Notes: generated from the sequence alone by a model not told the origin. A stretch of DNA of 64,000 bases from Saprospiraceae bacterium (GCA_016715405.1 JADKAE010000021.1:1-64000); one strand, 5' to 3'; shown: positions 10,381 through 18,903, counted from the stretch's first letter. Program-made: numbers and translations.

Positions 10381-11474
10381 CGGATATAGCGTTTGTTGTA
10401 ATCGTCAATTATTTTGAGGAGGGACATTTCTACGTCCTCCATATAAAATTCCTGTTGGTCTCTAAAGTGTTCGTCCATCAGCGCTTTCCGGTCGCGGGTA
10501 GTAGGGGCTATTTTTTTATATTTTTCAAACCAGCGGCCTATGTCGCGGGTGGCCACCATATCGAGTTCGGGTAAAGCCTGGATGATATCAGTGCGTTGGA
10601 CGAGGGTTTCTACCTGGGTTTTCACCTCCTCGTCTCCCTCGTCATATTCTAAGGCAAAAAAGAAGAGAAAGGTGGGATAATTGGCCGGCAAATCCACCTG
10701 GCAAAAGTTTTTAATAAACCAGCCTGCTGCTTCGGGCGTAAGTTGGGGGTCCCAGTCAAACTGGCTGATGTGCAGGTTGACGCTCACAAAATCGCGGGCG
10801 GTAAGTCCCTGCAATTTCGGACTGCGTTCGGCTGCGTAGTACAGGTTGCGATCCAAAAGCGGCTCGTGTTCGTTGACGGGGATGCCCAGCGCCGCAAAAA
10901 GGCTTTTGACGATATTTTTTTTGTAAATATCGATATCATTGCTGAATTCGAAGGTGAATTCGAATTGCAGAGACTTGCAGGTGGAGCTAAGTTCGGGGTT
11001 GAGGTAGTCGAGCAGGCGGCCTTCGAGGTCGTAGGCAATGCGTTTGAACATGCCCTCGTGCGACTGCCGCTCGTCGCCGTAGAGGTAGTAGAAATGGGCT
11101 TTTTTACCGGCGGCGGCTCCAAAGATGCGGCCGAAGGTATCGCTCTGATCCACGCGGTCGCAGGTATGGCAGTGGTAATCGTGCAAAGCGTCACTTGTCG
11201 AAGGGGCGGGGCCGTCGGCCGCTGCGCGTATTTCGCCGATAAAAACCAATACGCCCTGATTGATGCGCTGTAGCGTCACGGCGTATTCTTCGCGGGTGAG
11301 CAGGCCTTTGAAGTAATCCGATTTGGAGGTGTTGAGGCGAGCCAGTTGAAGCTCTATTTCCGTAAGTTTAGCCGGGGCGTGCGACTGTACCCATAGCTTT
11401 AGCGCTTCGAGGGCAATGTCGGTTTGTCCATCGGTCAATTGCTGGCTAATATCGCTTAAGGAAGGCGCTGGCAT
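10377..11474 (-). CDS. EAD11 adaptor domain joined to an inactive STAND (iSTAND) domain
   Basis: Intact, 365 aa. Residues 1-85 match my memory of effector-associated domain 11: an ALEALKLW helix, a middle helix (ELQLARLNTSKSDYF), then GLLTREEYAVTLQRIN and a final hydrophobic helix. From about residue 100, CHTCDRVDQSDTFGRIF, AHFYYLYGDERQSHEG and a long alpha/beta region look like the iSTAND module. This is a STAND-NTPase relative that has lost its nucleotide-binding loops: where a P-loop would be expected there is YGDERQSH. EADs link sensors and effectors through like-with-like contact, so this is probably the adaptor or sensor of the MoxR/vWA complex. It is the first gene of a tight operon (four-base overlap with MoxR). 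The upstream 140 bases are shared with the divergent DinB gene. Confidence 0.72.
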   Translation of the reverse strand: MPAPSLSDISQQLTDGQTDIALEALKLWVQSHAPAKLTEIELQLARLNTSKSDYFKGLLTREEYAVTLQRINQGVLVFIGEIRAAADGPAPSTSDALHDYHCHTCDRVDQSDTFGRIFGAAAGKKAHFYYLYGDERQSHEGMFKRIAYDLEGRLLDYLNPELSSTCKSLQFEFTFEFSNDIDIYKKNIVKSLFAALGIPVNEHEPLLDRNLYYAAERSPKLQGLTARDFVSVNLHISQFDWDPQLTPEAAGWFIKNFCQVDLPANYPTFLFFFALEYDEGDEEVKTQVETLVQRTDIIQALPELDMVATRDIGRWFEKYKKIAPTTRDRKALMDEHFRDQQEFYMEDVEMSLLKIIDDYNKRYIR

Positions 11475-11616
11475 ATACTATGGGCGGTGGCTTTTACGGT
11501 TTTAACTTGTAAATTTAACAATATATTGGGCGGAATAGCGCGCATGTGGTGTAAAACAAGTCCGTTTTTTGTATTTTTAGTTTGAAAATTCAATTTATTC
11601 CAAAAAAAATAATCCG

Positions 11617-12140
11617 ATGGCCAACATTACCCGACCCGCAGAAGGGGAATACAATCCCTATTACAGCACGTATATTGATAAAGTAAGGGGCGACGACATC
11701 CTGATGACGCTCGAAGTCCAGCTGGAAAGTACGACGGAATTTATCCGCCGCTTCGACTACGACAAACAAGACTACCGCTATGCGGAAAATAAGTGGACGC
11801 CCAAAGAAGTATTCCTCCATATCCTCGATGCCGAACGCGTTTTTGCCTACCGCGCCCTGCGCGTAGCCCGCGGCGACGAGACCCCCTACCCGGCTTCGAC
11901 CAGGATCAATACGTACCCGAGTCGAATGCCGGCATTCGTAGCCTCGAAAGCATCGCCGAAGAATACGAAGCGGTGCGCAACGCCAGCTTGCAACTATTTC
12001 GCTATCTCACTGACGACCAATTACAACGCCGGGGCGTAGCCAATAACAGTCCTATCAGTGCGCGGGCTCTGGCCTATATCATTGCCGGCCACGAGATTCA
12101 CCACCTTGGGGTGCTGAGGGAGAGGTATTTGGGGAGGTAG
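11617..12140 (+). CDS. DinB-family four-helix metal protein, frameshifted
   Basis: About 174 codons over two frames. The N-terminal part ends WTPKEVFLHILDAERVFAYRALRVARGDETPYP. After a break near 11890 the reading goes on as GFDQDQYVPESN, then ESIAEEYEAVRNAS and SARALAYIIAGHEIHHLGVLRERYL. The His in FLHILDAER and the two in HEIHH make the usual DinB metal triad. Proteins of this family (DinB, YfiT, bacillithiol S-transferase type) mostly act as metal-dependent thiol transferases or stay uncharacterised; the reaction here is unknown. The ATG at 11617 follows the AT-rich intergenic stretch shared with the divergent EAD operon. The broken spot is in a C-rich run (ACCCCCTACCC), which suggests a sequencing indel. 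Confidence 0.8.
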
Positions 12141-12150
12141 GCGGAGGGGC

Positions 12151-12347
12151 GACTGTACGACTGTACGACTGTACGACTTTACGACTGTAGGACTGTGACT
12201 GACTTTACGACAATCTTGGGTTTTGTATTCAATGCCGTCACCTCCCGGGGTGCTCCCAGGCCGTCACCATCCAGGCGGATACCCGTGCCGTCACCTCCAG
12301 GGGCGCTCCCAAGCCGTCACCTCCCAGGCGAATACCCAGGCCGTCAC
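12151..12347. repeat. Two adjoining tandem repeats (8-bp and about 26.5-bp units)
   Basis: First an 8-base unit GACTGTAC is repeated about five times from 12151 with small changes. Then GCCGTCAC recurs at 12234, 12260, 12287, 12313 and 12340, a period of 26-27. Odd and even units differ (GGGGYGCTCCCA against AGGCGRATACCC), so the higher-order unit is about 53 bases. The last copy covers the stop codon of the LamG gene on the minus strand (12344-12346). No gene is seen in 12141-12343. Confidence 0.7.
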
Positions 12348-13579
12348 TTCAACAGCGTAAGACTGCCTGTTGCCAGGAGTTCCACGCCGTTGCAGAAATG
12401 ACTTATGCGGTAAAGTAGAACGCCGGGATTAATAGTTTGGCCGTCGTAGGTGCCGTCCCATTTGGCGAAGGGATCGGTGGTATAGAATACGCGGTTGCCC
12501 CAGCGGTCGAAGATCTCGAAAGAGAGGAGTTCCTGCAGGGCGAAGGGGTTGCTGATGCCGTACTCATCGTTGAGGTCGTCGCCATTGGGGGTAAAGGCGC
12601 GGGGTAGATATACCACGTCGCAGACCAGTGAATTAGGGTCGACTACCGTCACTCGCAGGGAATCGCTGGCCACGCATGTGGATACGCTATCGCTCAGGCG
12701 CAGGGTATAGGTAAATGTGCCCGCTTGAGAGGGAGTAATCACCGGCTCCGGTGTATTCGAAGGGTTCACATCGCCCGCCGGCGTCCATTCGTATAACGTA
12801 GCGCAGGAATTATTGAGTCTGATCTGTATGGGACTACCGAGGAAGATCAGCGTATCGCGGTTGTCGATCATATCCGGGGAGAGTTGGAGGCCTTCTATTT
12901 CGGCTTCTTTGAGTGCCCGGTTATAGATGCGCAGTTCGTCGATGAGGCCGTCGAAGGGTACTTCATTGCCGCCGATGCAATTGCTGCTGCCGATGGTGAA
13001 GTTGCCGTCGTTGAGGATATTCACGCGGGAGGCGGTGCCGAGGTCGCCGGCAAACTGGCCGTTGACGTACATTTTCAGGCGCAGGTTGTCGCGCACCAGC
13101 GCCACGTGTTGCCAACAAGAGGTATTGTCGATGGTGTGCACGAGGGATACGCCCTTGAGCGGGTCTTGAATCATTGCGGCGTTGAGGGTGCGGGTCTGGG
13201 GCACGTAGCGGATATAGAAGATGTTTTCATCGCCGCAGTCGGCGCTGCGTTTCGACAGCAGATACTGGGTGCCGTTGATGCCTACCGGTTTGAAATAGAA
13301 GCTTATAGAAATATCTTCGGTGTCAAATTCTTTATTGACATTGTCGGAGCCGAGCACTACCAAAGCGTCGTCGCCGCCGTCGAGGCGCAGGGCCTGGCCG
13401 CTCACGCCGCATACGTAAGAGGGATCGCCGATTTCTACGCCCGTATTGGCGGAGTTGCCGGTGTCGTCTTGTGGGCCGATATTAAACGAATAATACGCTA
13501 CAAGGCCTATATTGGTTTGCGCCTGAAGGCGAAAGGTCAACAGGGCAAAGGATAAAAATAAGAGAGAGAAGATGCGCAT
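12344..13579 (-). CDS. Secreted LamG-domain protein with T9SS type B (gliding motility-type) C-terminal domain
   Basis: 412 aa from ATG 13579, chosen because it starts a clear signal peptide (MRIFSLLFLSFALLTFRLQAQ). Residues 22-220 are a concanavalin-like LamG domain: GLVAYYSFN, GQALRLDGGDDAL, ISFYFKP, WQHVALVRD, KMYVNGQFAG and FDGLIDELRIYNRAL are its usual strand motifs. A short Ig/PKD-like region follows (ATLYEWTPAGDVNP). The C-terminus carries AFTPNGDDLNDEYGI, FEIFDRWGNRVF and WDGTYDGQ, the type B sorting domain that sends proteins through the type IX secretion system. It is probably a cell-surface or released sugar-binding protein. A shorter relative lies at 14214-14999 beyond the YbaB gene. 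Unbroken. Confidence 0.85.
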   Translation of the reverse strand: MRIFSLLFLSFALLTFRLQAQTNIGLVAYYSFNIGPQDDTGNSANTGVEIGDPSYVCGVSGQALRLDGGDDALVVLGSDNVNKEFDTEDISISFYFKPVGINGTQYLLSKRSADCGDENIFYIRYVPQTRTLNAAMIQDPLKGVSLVHTIDNTSCWQHVALVRDNLRLKMYVNGQFAGDLGTASRVNILNDGNFTIGSSNCIGGNEVPFDGLIDELRIYNRALKEAEIEGLQLSPDMIDNRDTLIFLGSPIQIRLNNSCATLYEWTPAGDVNPSNTPEPVITPSQAGTFTYTLRLSDSVSTCVASDSLRVTVVDPNSLVCDVVYLPRAFTPNGDDLNDEYGISNPFALQELLSFEIFDRWGNRVFYTTDPFAKWDGTYDGQTINPGVLLYRISHFCNGVELLATGSLTLLK

Positions 13580-13683
13580 TTGCGGTAATGTTTTAATGAA
13601 ATTGGCGTAGGTAGCCCAGTGACTACAACGCCAAAAGCGGGCATTCATTTTTTGCCGGTGCAAATTTATAAGAAAGAGTGAAC

Positions 13684-13745
13684 AGTGAACTGTGAACAGT
13701 GAACAGATCAAGGAGCAGTTCACAGCTCACTGTTCACAGTTCACT
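13684..13745. repeat. Perfect 19-bp inverted repeat over the end of ybaB
   Basis: AGTGAACTGTGAACAGTGA at 13684-13702 pairs with TCACTGTTCACAGTTCACT at 13727-13745, leaving a 24-base loop. The arms are themselves made of a GTGAACAGT/GTGAACTGT direct repeat. The right arm covers the YbaB stop codon (13741-13743). It would form a strong hairpin at the end of the ybaB mRNA, so it may act as a terminator or mRNA-stability element. Confidence 0.65.
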
Positions 13746-14049
13746 TAAAAAGGCCTTCCAGCCCGGGAGGAATCATATTTTGGATCATATTCTGGCTTTC
13801 GGCGGCTTCTTTTTCGGCGGCGAGGGCCAGCGCGCGGTTGACGGCCACCGTGACGAGGTCTTCTACCTGCTCCTGGTCATCCCACTCTAGCAGGGTTTTG
13901 TCGAATTTGATGTTGAGTATTTCACGGGCGGCATTGGCGGTCACTTTCACGGCGCCGTCGCCGGCTTCGGCTTCAATGGTTACAGCTGCCAGCTTTTCGT
14001 GCATGGCTTTTTGCTGTTCTTTTGCTTGTGATAAAAGGTCTCCGAACAT
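13741..14049 (-). CDS. ybaB: YbaB/EbfC-family nucleoid-associated protein
   Basis: 102 aa, the normal length of the family. It opens with MFGDLLSQAKEQQKAMHEKL (the N-terminal helix of the dimer). A three-stranded sheet follows (TIEAEAGDGAVKVTANAAREILNIKFD). The C-terminal helix has AVNRALALAAEKEAAESQNMI. YbaB proteins bind DNA as tweezer-like dimers and are often found near recA/recR or dnaX; here neither is near. The stop codon lies in a perfect inverted repeat. It is flanked on both sides by LamG-domain surface protein genes on the same strand, which do not seem related in function. Intact. Confidence 0.88.
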   Translation of the reverse strand: MFGDLLSQAKEQQKAMHEKLAAVTIEAEAGDGAVKVTANAAREILNIKFDKTLLEWDDQEQVEDLVTVAVNRALALAAEKEAAESQNMIQNMIPPGLEGLFK

Positions 14050-14086
14050 TATTATGTGGTTTATGGATTTGGAATGGAATTGGTTT

Positions 14087-14184
14087 GTTTAGAAGGGTTT
14101 AGTGCATTCGCAGTTTAGCGTTAGGGTTTAGTTGTCGGTTGTTCGGTTGTTTATAGGTTTATAAGTTTATTGAACGACAACCGA
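14087..14184. repeat. Partial copy of the 21-kb palindromic intergenic element
   Basis: 14087-14117 matches the reverse complement of 21143-21173 at 30 of 31 positions, and 14114-14133 is identical to 20993-21012. Both end arms of the element near 21 kb are therefore present, but without its roughly 130-base middle. A different hairpin follows: TCGGTTGT at 14135-14142 and again at 14143-14150, pairing with ACAACCGA at 14177-14184. Confidence 0.7.
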
Positions 14185-14213
14185 AAACAAAAGTCGCCCC
14201 CTCTCCCCCTCTC

Positions 14214-14999
14214 TCACTCTCCCACTCCCCGTATTTCTCCGGGCAAAAAGCGGGAGGCGTAGCAATCCTGTTGGGCGTTTTCCACGGGGTAGCGGCTATA
14301 CAACTCCCAGACGGCTTCCTCCGGGAGTGCGTAATCGTATATGCGCAATTCATCCAGGACGCCTTTGAAGCGCTCGGCGCGGCCGCCGCGGAGGCAGGGG
14401 CTGTTGGAAAACGACAACAGCGCCTCGTTGCTGATATCTACGCCGCTGCAGCGAAATCCCCTCTTTTGGGGTACGCCGTTGATATACGTCTTGGCTTCAA
14501 AGCCTTCGCGGGTCAGTGCGAAATGCATCCACCTGGTGCTATCGAGCTTGGGTGATATCTCGTCGTAGTATTTGGCGGGGTTTTCGAACAGCCTGGTATC
14601 TACTATTCGGTCGTTCTGGTCGAGCAAGAGGTCGAGGTGGCTGTATTCGTCGCAAAGTTCGCGTTTGGAGAGCATACTTTGGGCGAAAGCCGATTGTTTT
14701 TCGGTTTTAAAATAAAAACTGACGGTAAAATCAGTAGTACCGAAATAGCGGTTGACAAGTCCCTCAAACTCAATAAAATCATTAATGCCGTCAAAAAGCA
14801 GTCCGTCGTCTTCGATGCCGCACCAGCATTGAATATCGCCGTACATAATGCCATTAGAGCCCTTTCCGCTATCGTCGCGCGCGTCACATTGGTTGAAGGA
14901 ATAATAGGCTACCAGGCCGTTTTCCAGGATGTGGGAGGAAGGGGCCAGGGCCAGCAGTGCGCAAAGCGGAAGGGAGGCAACAAGGGCAAATCGGCGCAT
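14214..14999 (-). CDS. Secreted LamG-domain protein (short form)
   Basis: 262 aa from ATG 14999, which opens a signal peptide (RRFALVASLPLCALLALAPS). The rest is one LamG-like jelly roll: GLVAYYSFNQCDARDDSG, DDGLLFDGINDFIEFEG, FTVSFYFKTEK, WMHFALTREGFEAKTYING and KGVLDELRIYDYALPEEAV. It is clearly related to the LamG part of the protein at 12344-13579 but lacks the type IX sorting tail. It therefore either stays in the periplasm or was shortened at its 3' end. The C-terminus (CYASRFLPGEIRGVGE) runs into a pyrimidine-rich stretch (CTCTCCCCCTCTCTC in the plus strand). A longer start at 15047 is possible but would spoil the signal peptide. Ligand unknown. Confidence 0.75.
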   Translation of the reverse strand: MRRFALVASLPLCALLALAPSSHILENGLVAYYSFNQCDARDDSGKGSNGIMYGDIQCWCGIEDDGLLFDGINDFIEFEGLVNRYFGTTDFTVSFYFKTEKQSAFAQSMLSKRELCDEYSHLDLLLDQNDRIVDTRLFENPAKYYDEISPKLDSTRWMHFALTREGFEAKTYINGVPQKRGFRCSGVDISNEALLSFSNSPCLRGGRAERFKGVLDELRIYDYALPEEAVWELYSRYPVENAQQDCYASRFLPGEIRGVGE

Positions 15000-15086
15000 G
15001 AGCAGGGAGATTTGTCCAAAGATAGGCAGTCTGGCGGTAGAAGTCAAGTTTTTGGACTTAGTCCCAAAGTCTCCCTATGATTTCGG

Positions 15087-16088
15087 CTAATTAATTCCGC
15101 TATACCGTTCCACAAAAGCCTTCATCTCGTCCACCATTTCGGGAGAGCCCATGGCGATTGTAGCGCGCTGGTGCAGGTCGTGGACCTCCAGGTCGAGTAC
15201 GCGTTCCAGTTGGGTGGTGATGGCTTTGCCGCCCGCTTGCTCTACGATAAAGCTGAGCGGATTGCATTCGTATACCAGTCGCAATTTGCCCTGTGGGTAT
15301 TTGCGGGTATTGGGATACAAAAAGATGCCTCCCTGTAAGAGGATGCGGTGGATATCAGACACCATAGAGCCGATATAGCGCAGGCGCAGGTTCATATCGG
15401 AACACTGGTCGATATAGCGGCGCATGTCTACGTCGAATTTGAGGTAGTACCCCTGGTTGACCGAATAATAATTGCCGCGCTGGGGGATTTGAATGTCGCG
15501 GTGCGACAGGCAGAATTCGCCGATCGTGGGGTCGAGGGTGAAGGCGTTTACGCCACGGCCGGTACTGTACACCAGTAGCGTAGAAGTACCGTAAAGCACG
15601 TATCCTGCGGCCACCAGTTGCGAGCCTTTTTGCAGAAAATCGGCCAGCGTGCAAGAGTCGCCGGTATCGCTTATGCGTCGGTAGATGCCGAAGATCGTGC
15701 CCACCGATACGTTCACATCGATATTCGAAGAGCCGTCGAGCGGGTCGAACACCACCACGTATTTCGAGGGTTTGTCGTTGACGGTAGGGAAAGTGATGAT
15801 CTCCTCTATTTCCTCCGAGGCCACGCCGGCGCATTCGCCGCTATTTTTGAGGCATTCGATCAACTTTTCGTTGGCGTAGAGGTCGAGTTTTTGCACGGCA
15901 TCGCCGCTGGCGTTTTCCACTTCCGCCGTGCCGAGGATGTTGAGCAGGCCGGCTTTGTTGACTTCGCGGTTGACAATCTTGGCTGCTACGCCGATATCGC
16001 GCAGCAATCCGGTAAGTTCGCCGGAAGCAAAGGGGAAGTCCTTTTGCCGGCGAATAATGAATTCATCGAGCGTTATAATCCGGTTCAT
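15087..16088 (-). CDS. fbp: Class I fructose-1,6-bisphosphatase
   Basis: 333 aa, intact. It hydrolyses fructose 1,6-bisphosphate to fructose 6-phosphate, the one-way step of gluconeogenesis. The class I signature is clear: VVVFDPLDGSSNIDVNVSVGT holds the metal Asp/Glu set, with SEEIEEI before it as the first acidic cluster, and KLRLVYECNPLSFIVEQAGG near the C-terminus holds substrate-binding Lys/Tyr residues. Length and motifs are normal for the bacterial enzyme. The gene is divergent from the ABC exporter, with about 140 bases between. No other sugar-phosphate genes are nearby. Confidence 0.95.
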   Translation of the reverse strand: MNRIITLDEFIIRRQKDFPFASGELTGLLRDIGVAAKIVNREVNKAGLLNILGTAEVENASGDAVQKLDLYANEKLIECLKNSGECAGVASEEIEEIITFPTVNDKPSKYVVVFDPLDGSSNIDVNVSVGTIFGIYRRISDTGDSCTLADFLQKGSQLVAAGYVLYGTSTLLVYSTGRGVNAFTLDPTIGEFCLSHRDIQIPQRGNYYSVNQGYYLKFDVDMRRYIDQCSDMNLRLRYIGSMVSDIHRILLQGGIFLYPNTRKYPQGKLRLVYECNPLSFIVEQAGGKAITTQLERVLDLEVHDLHQRATIAMGSPEMVDEMKAFVERYSGIN

Positions 16089-16231
16089 GGCTGGTTAGGT
16101 ATAAAAGTCGCTATAAAGGTAATAGGTTTTTGCATCGCCTGCCGGAGTTGTGGAGCAAATATTCTATTCATGCAACCATTATACGGCCTTGCGGGTTATA
16201 TGGGTTTATATTTTTACGCTAAATTGGCCTT

Positions 16232-18027
16232 GTGAAGCAACTCGCCTACCTAAACCGCTATTTCCTGAAATACCGCTGGCATCTGCTGGGCGGTATCCTT
16301 TTCGTATCTATATCCAACTACTTCCGCGTTTTGCAGCCGCAGATGATCCGCGAAGCACTCGACCTGGTAGTGGAAAATATCGGCTTGCACCAATTGTACA
16401 AAGGCGCCGCCCTGCAAAGCGAGTTATACCAGTCGCTGGAAGAATATTGCTGTATTTCGGCATATTGGTATTGATACAGGCGCTGATCATGGGCATTTTT
16501 ATGTATTTCATGCGGCAGACCATCATCGTGATGTCGCGGCTGGTGGAATACGATATTCGCAAAGAAGTTTTTGCCCACTACGAACGCTTGTCCACTTCAT
16601 TTTACAGAAGGAACAATACCGGCGACATGATGTCCCGCATTACCGAGGATGTCTCCAAAGTGCGCATGTACATCGGCCCCGCCGTTTTATACGGCATCAA
16701 CCTGATCTCCTTGTTTGTGATGGTCATTTACGCCATGGTCAGCGTAAGTCCCAAACTCACGTTGTATTGCCTGGCGCCGCTGCCCCTGTTGTCGATATCC
16801 ATTTATTACGTCAGCGACCTCATCAACAAGCGCAGCGAGGTTATCCAGCAACAACTGGCACGCCTCAACAGCATTGCGCAGGAAGTGTATTCCGGTATTC
16901 GTGTGGTGAAGTCGTACGTGCAGGAAAAACCGATGGCGCAGCATTTTACCAAAGAAAGCGAAGACTACAAGGTCAAGTCGCTCAAACTGGCGAAGGTCGA
17001 CGCCTATTTTTATCCGCTTATGCTGCTCATGGTGGGCGCCAGCACGCTGCTCACCGTAGACATTGGCGGCCTGCAGGTCATCAAGGGCGAGGTGACGCCC
17101 GGCAACATCGCCGAGTTTGTAATTTACGTCACCATGCTCACCTGGCCGGTGACGGCTATCGGCTGGATTGCTTCTATCATGCAACAGGCGGCAGCTTCGC
17201 AAAAGCGCATCAACGAATTTCTGCATACCGAATCAGATATCGTCAATCCGGTCGCCGCGCAGCCGGCTGCGCCGTTTAAAGGCCAGGTTGTTTTCGACGA
17301 CGTCACCTTCGTTTACCCCGATACCGGCATCCAAGCCCTCGAAAAGGTGAGTTTCAGCCTGCAGCCCGGCCAAAAGATGGCCATTATCGGCCGTACGGGC
17401 TCTGGGAAAAGCACCCTGGCCGAATTGCTGGTGCGCATGTACGACGTCACGTCGGGCGCCATCCGCATCGACGGCGTGGATATCCGCGAGCACAACCTCG
17501 ACAACCTGCGCCGCCGCATCGGTTATGTGCCGCAGGATGTATTTCTTTTCTCCGATACTGTCGCGGGCAATATCGCCTTTGGGAAACCCGGCGCGCAGGA
17601 GGAAGAAGTGAAGGCTTTCGCCAAATATGCCGCCGTTTATCAGGACGTCATGGAGCTTTCGCAAGGATTCGAGACCGTCGTCGGCGAGCGGGGCGTTACG
17701 TTGTCGGGCGGCCAAAAACAACGCGTGTCCATAGCCCGGGCGCTCATCAAAAAACCCGACATCGTCATTCTCGACGACTGCTTATCGGCGGTAGATACCA
17801 ACACCGAAAAGCAGATACTGGGGTATTTCACCGAAGCGCTTTCGGATAAGACCGCCATCATCATCACCCACCGCATATACTCGCTGTTACAATTCGACAA
17901 GATCATCGTGCTCGATCACGGTCGAATTGCCGAAATGGGGACCCACGAAGAATTGCTTGCCCGGAAGGGATATTACGCCGAGATGTTTGAAAAACAATCG
18001 CTCGAAGAGAACGAGCAGCCGGTATGA
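16232..18027 (+). CDS. ABC exporter half-transporter (MsbA/MdlA-like), frameshifted
   Basis: About 598 codons. The N-terminal piece (KQLAYLNRYFLKYRWHLLGG, GTG start at 16232) and the main piece join after a break near 16445. The membrane domain has six helices (for example ILLYFGILVLIQALIMGIF, LISLFVMVIYAMVSV and LMLLMVGASTLLTV). The ATPase domain has Walker A GRTGSGKST, Q-loop VPQDVFLFSD, signature LSGGQKQR, Walker B IVILDDCLSAVD and the switch His in ITHR. The residue after Walker B is Asp where Glu is normal, so this site may be degenerate, as in one half of some heterodimeric exporters. No partner half lies beside it. Substrate unknown; lipid or drug export is usual. A TATATTTTTA box upstream at about 16207 could be the promoter. 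Confidence 0.88.
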
Positions 18028-18066
18028 GAGTTTGTTTGGACATTCGTCAATTGGCTACAAGCGCCC

Positions 18067-18147
18067 AATTTTGTTTTATACTTCGTAGCGTTTTTCGCCG
18101 TAGCTGCCGGCTACGTCTGCAAAACGCGCCTCCTCTAAAACAAAATT
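18067..18147. repeat. 81-bp three-block stem-loop
   Basis: Three nested arms pair in order: AATTTTGTTTTA (18067-18078) with TAAAACAAAATT (18136-18147), GCGTTTT (18088-18094) with AAAACGC (18121-18127), and CGTAGC (99-104 of this kb) with GCTACG (110-115) around a 5-base loop. It lies in the gap after the ABC gene. It could be a terminator, a small structured RNA or a short mobile palindrome. The short open frame that crosses it (18024-18212) is not credible as a gene. Confidence 0.6.
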
Positions 18148-18207
18148 TGCTCGTTTTCGCGCAATCACGAAAGCCCAAACAAGCTCTGAATCTTTTCTGC
18201 GCTTTGT

Positions 18208-18237
18208 TTTGATATTTTAGGCAAATCTTTACATTTG
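18208..18237 (+). promoter_or_regulatory. Bacteroidota-type promoter of the PUR gene
   Basis: A perfect TAnnTTTG -7 box (TACATTTG, 18230-18237) stands 18 bases after TTTG (18208-18211), the usual -33 element of the phylum. Transcription should start near 18244, about 30 bases before the GTG at 18274. Confidence 0.65.
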
Positions 18238-18273
18238 TAAAGTAATGTCATTATTTCACTAAATATCAAAAAC

Positions 18274-18648
18274 GTGGATAACGATAGGGGCCAAAGGAGA
18301 TTTGAGAGTGTGTATTCAAAAAAAGTTCGCGCAGGGAAAAGAAGAACCTACTTTTTTGATGTGCGCAGAACCAAGGGGGACGACTTCTATCTCACGCTTA
18401 CCGAGAGCACCAAAAAGTTTAACGGCGACGGCTACGAGCGCCACAAGATCTTTTTGTACAAAGAAGACTTCAATCGCTTCCTCGGAAACCTTGAAGAAGT
18501 GATCAATTATATCAAAACCGAATTAATGCCCAATTACGACTACGACGAATTCAGCCGTCGCCATGACGAATACGACGACGAAGAGGATATGGGCGAATTC
18601 GAAGATACTCGTCGCAATACCAGTAAAGACGAGGAAATGACCTGGTAG
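18274..18648 (+). CDS. PUR-family DNA/RNA-binding protein (DUF3276)
   Basis: 124 aa, intact. FESVYSKKVRAGKRRTYFFDVRRTKGDDFYLTLTES followed by a KIFLYKEDFNRFLGNLEEVINYI helix is the bacterial PUR repeat (beta strands and one helix). It forms dimers and binds single-stranded nucleic acid in the Borrelia and Bacteroides homologues. The last 30 residues are an acidic, disordered tail (DDEEDMGEFED). The start is GTG (VDNDRGQ), preceded by a good phylum-type promoter. A hairpin at 18683-18715 lies just after the stop. It stands alone as one transcription unit. Its targets in this organism are unknown. Confidence 0.88.
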   Translation: MDNDRGQRRFESVYSKKVRAGKRRTYFFDVRRTKGDDFYLTLTESTKKFNGDGYERHKIFLYKEDFNRFLGNLEEVINYIKTELMPNYDYDEFSRRHDEYDDEEDMGEFEDTRRNTSKDEEMTW

Positions 18649-18682
18649 TGATTGCGCGCCGCGCAATTTTTCCATAAAAGAT

Positions 18683-18715
18683 GCAGGGTTTACTACTTAT
18701 GGTGGTAAACCCTGC
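18683..18715 (+). terminator. Hairpin terminator after the PUR gene
   Basis: GCAGGGTTTAC (18683-18693) pairs perfectly with GTAAACCCTGC (18705-18715) around an 11-base loop, 35 bases after the PUR stop. No T-run follows at once, so it may instead work as a 3' protecting stem. Confidence 0.6.
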
Positions 18716-18903
18716 ACTGCTAATAACCTTGGTGAAAAAAAATGTCCGCATCAAGCGGAATAAGTTCGTGGGGTTTTGGTTTTTCGGTGTTGTAACTATA
18801 AGACACAACTTGTGATCTTACCCCCTACGCTGTCGAAAAAATCCTTTTACAAATCCTTTACATCGTTTTACACCCTAAAAACGACTTGCTTCTGGCCTGC
18901 CTA

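Noticed and set aside
10743..11273. Long plus-strand ORF over the EAD11-iSTAND gene
   Set aside because: Mirror of a well-supported gene; its protein shows no domain order.
12234..12347. CRISPR-like array (GCCGTCAC every 26-27 bases)
   Set aside because: Only five heads of eight bases, 'spacers' that alternate between two related sequences, and no cas genes; this is a dimeric tandem repeat.
18024..18212. 62-aa ORF after the ABC exporter
   Set aside because: It runs through the three-block palindrome, has no family likeness and no ribosome site.
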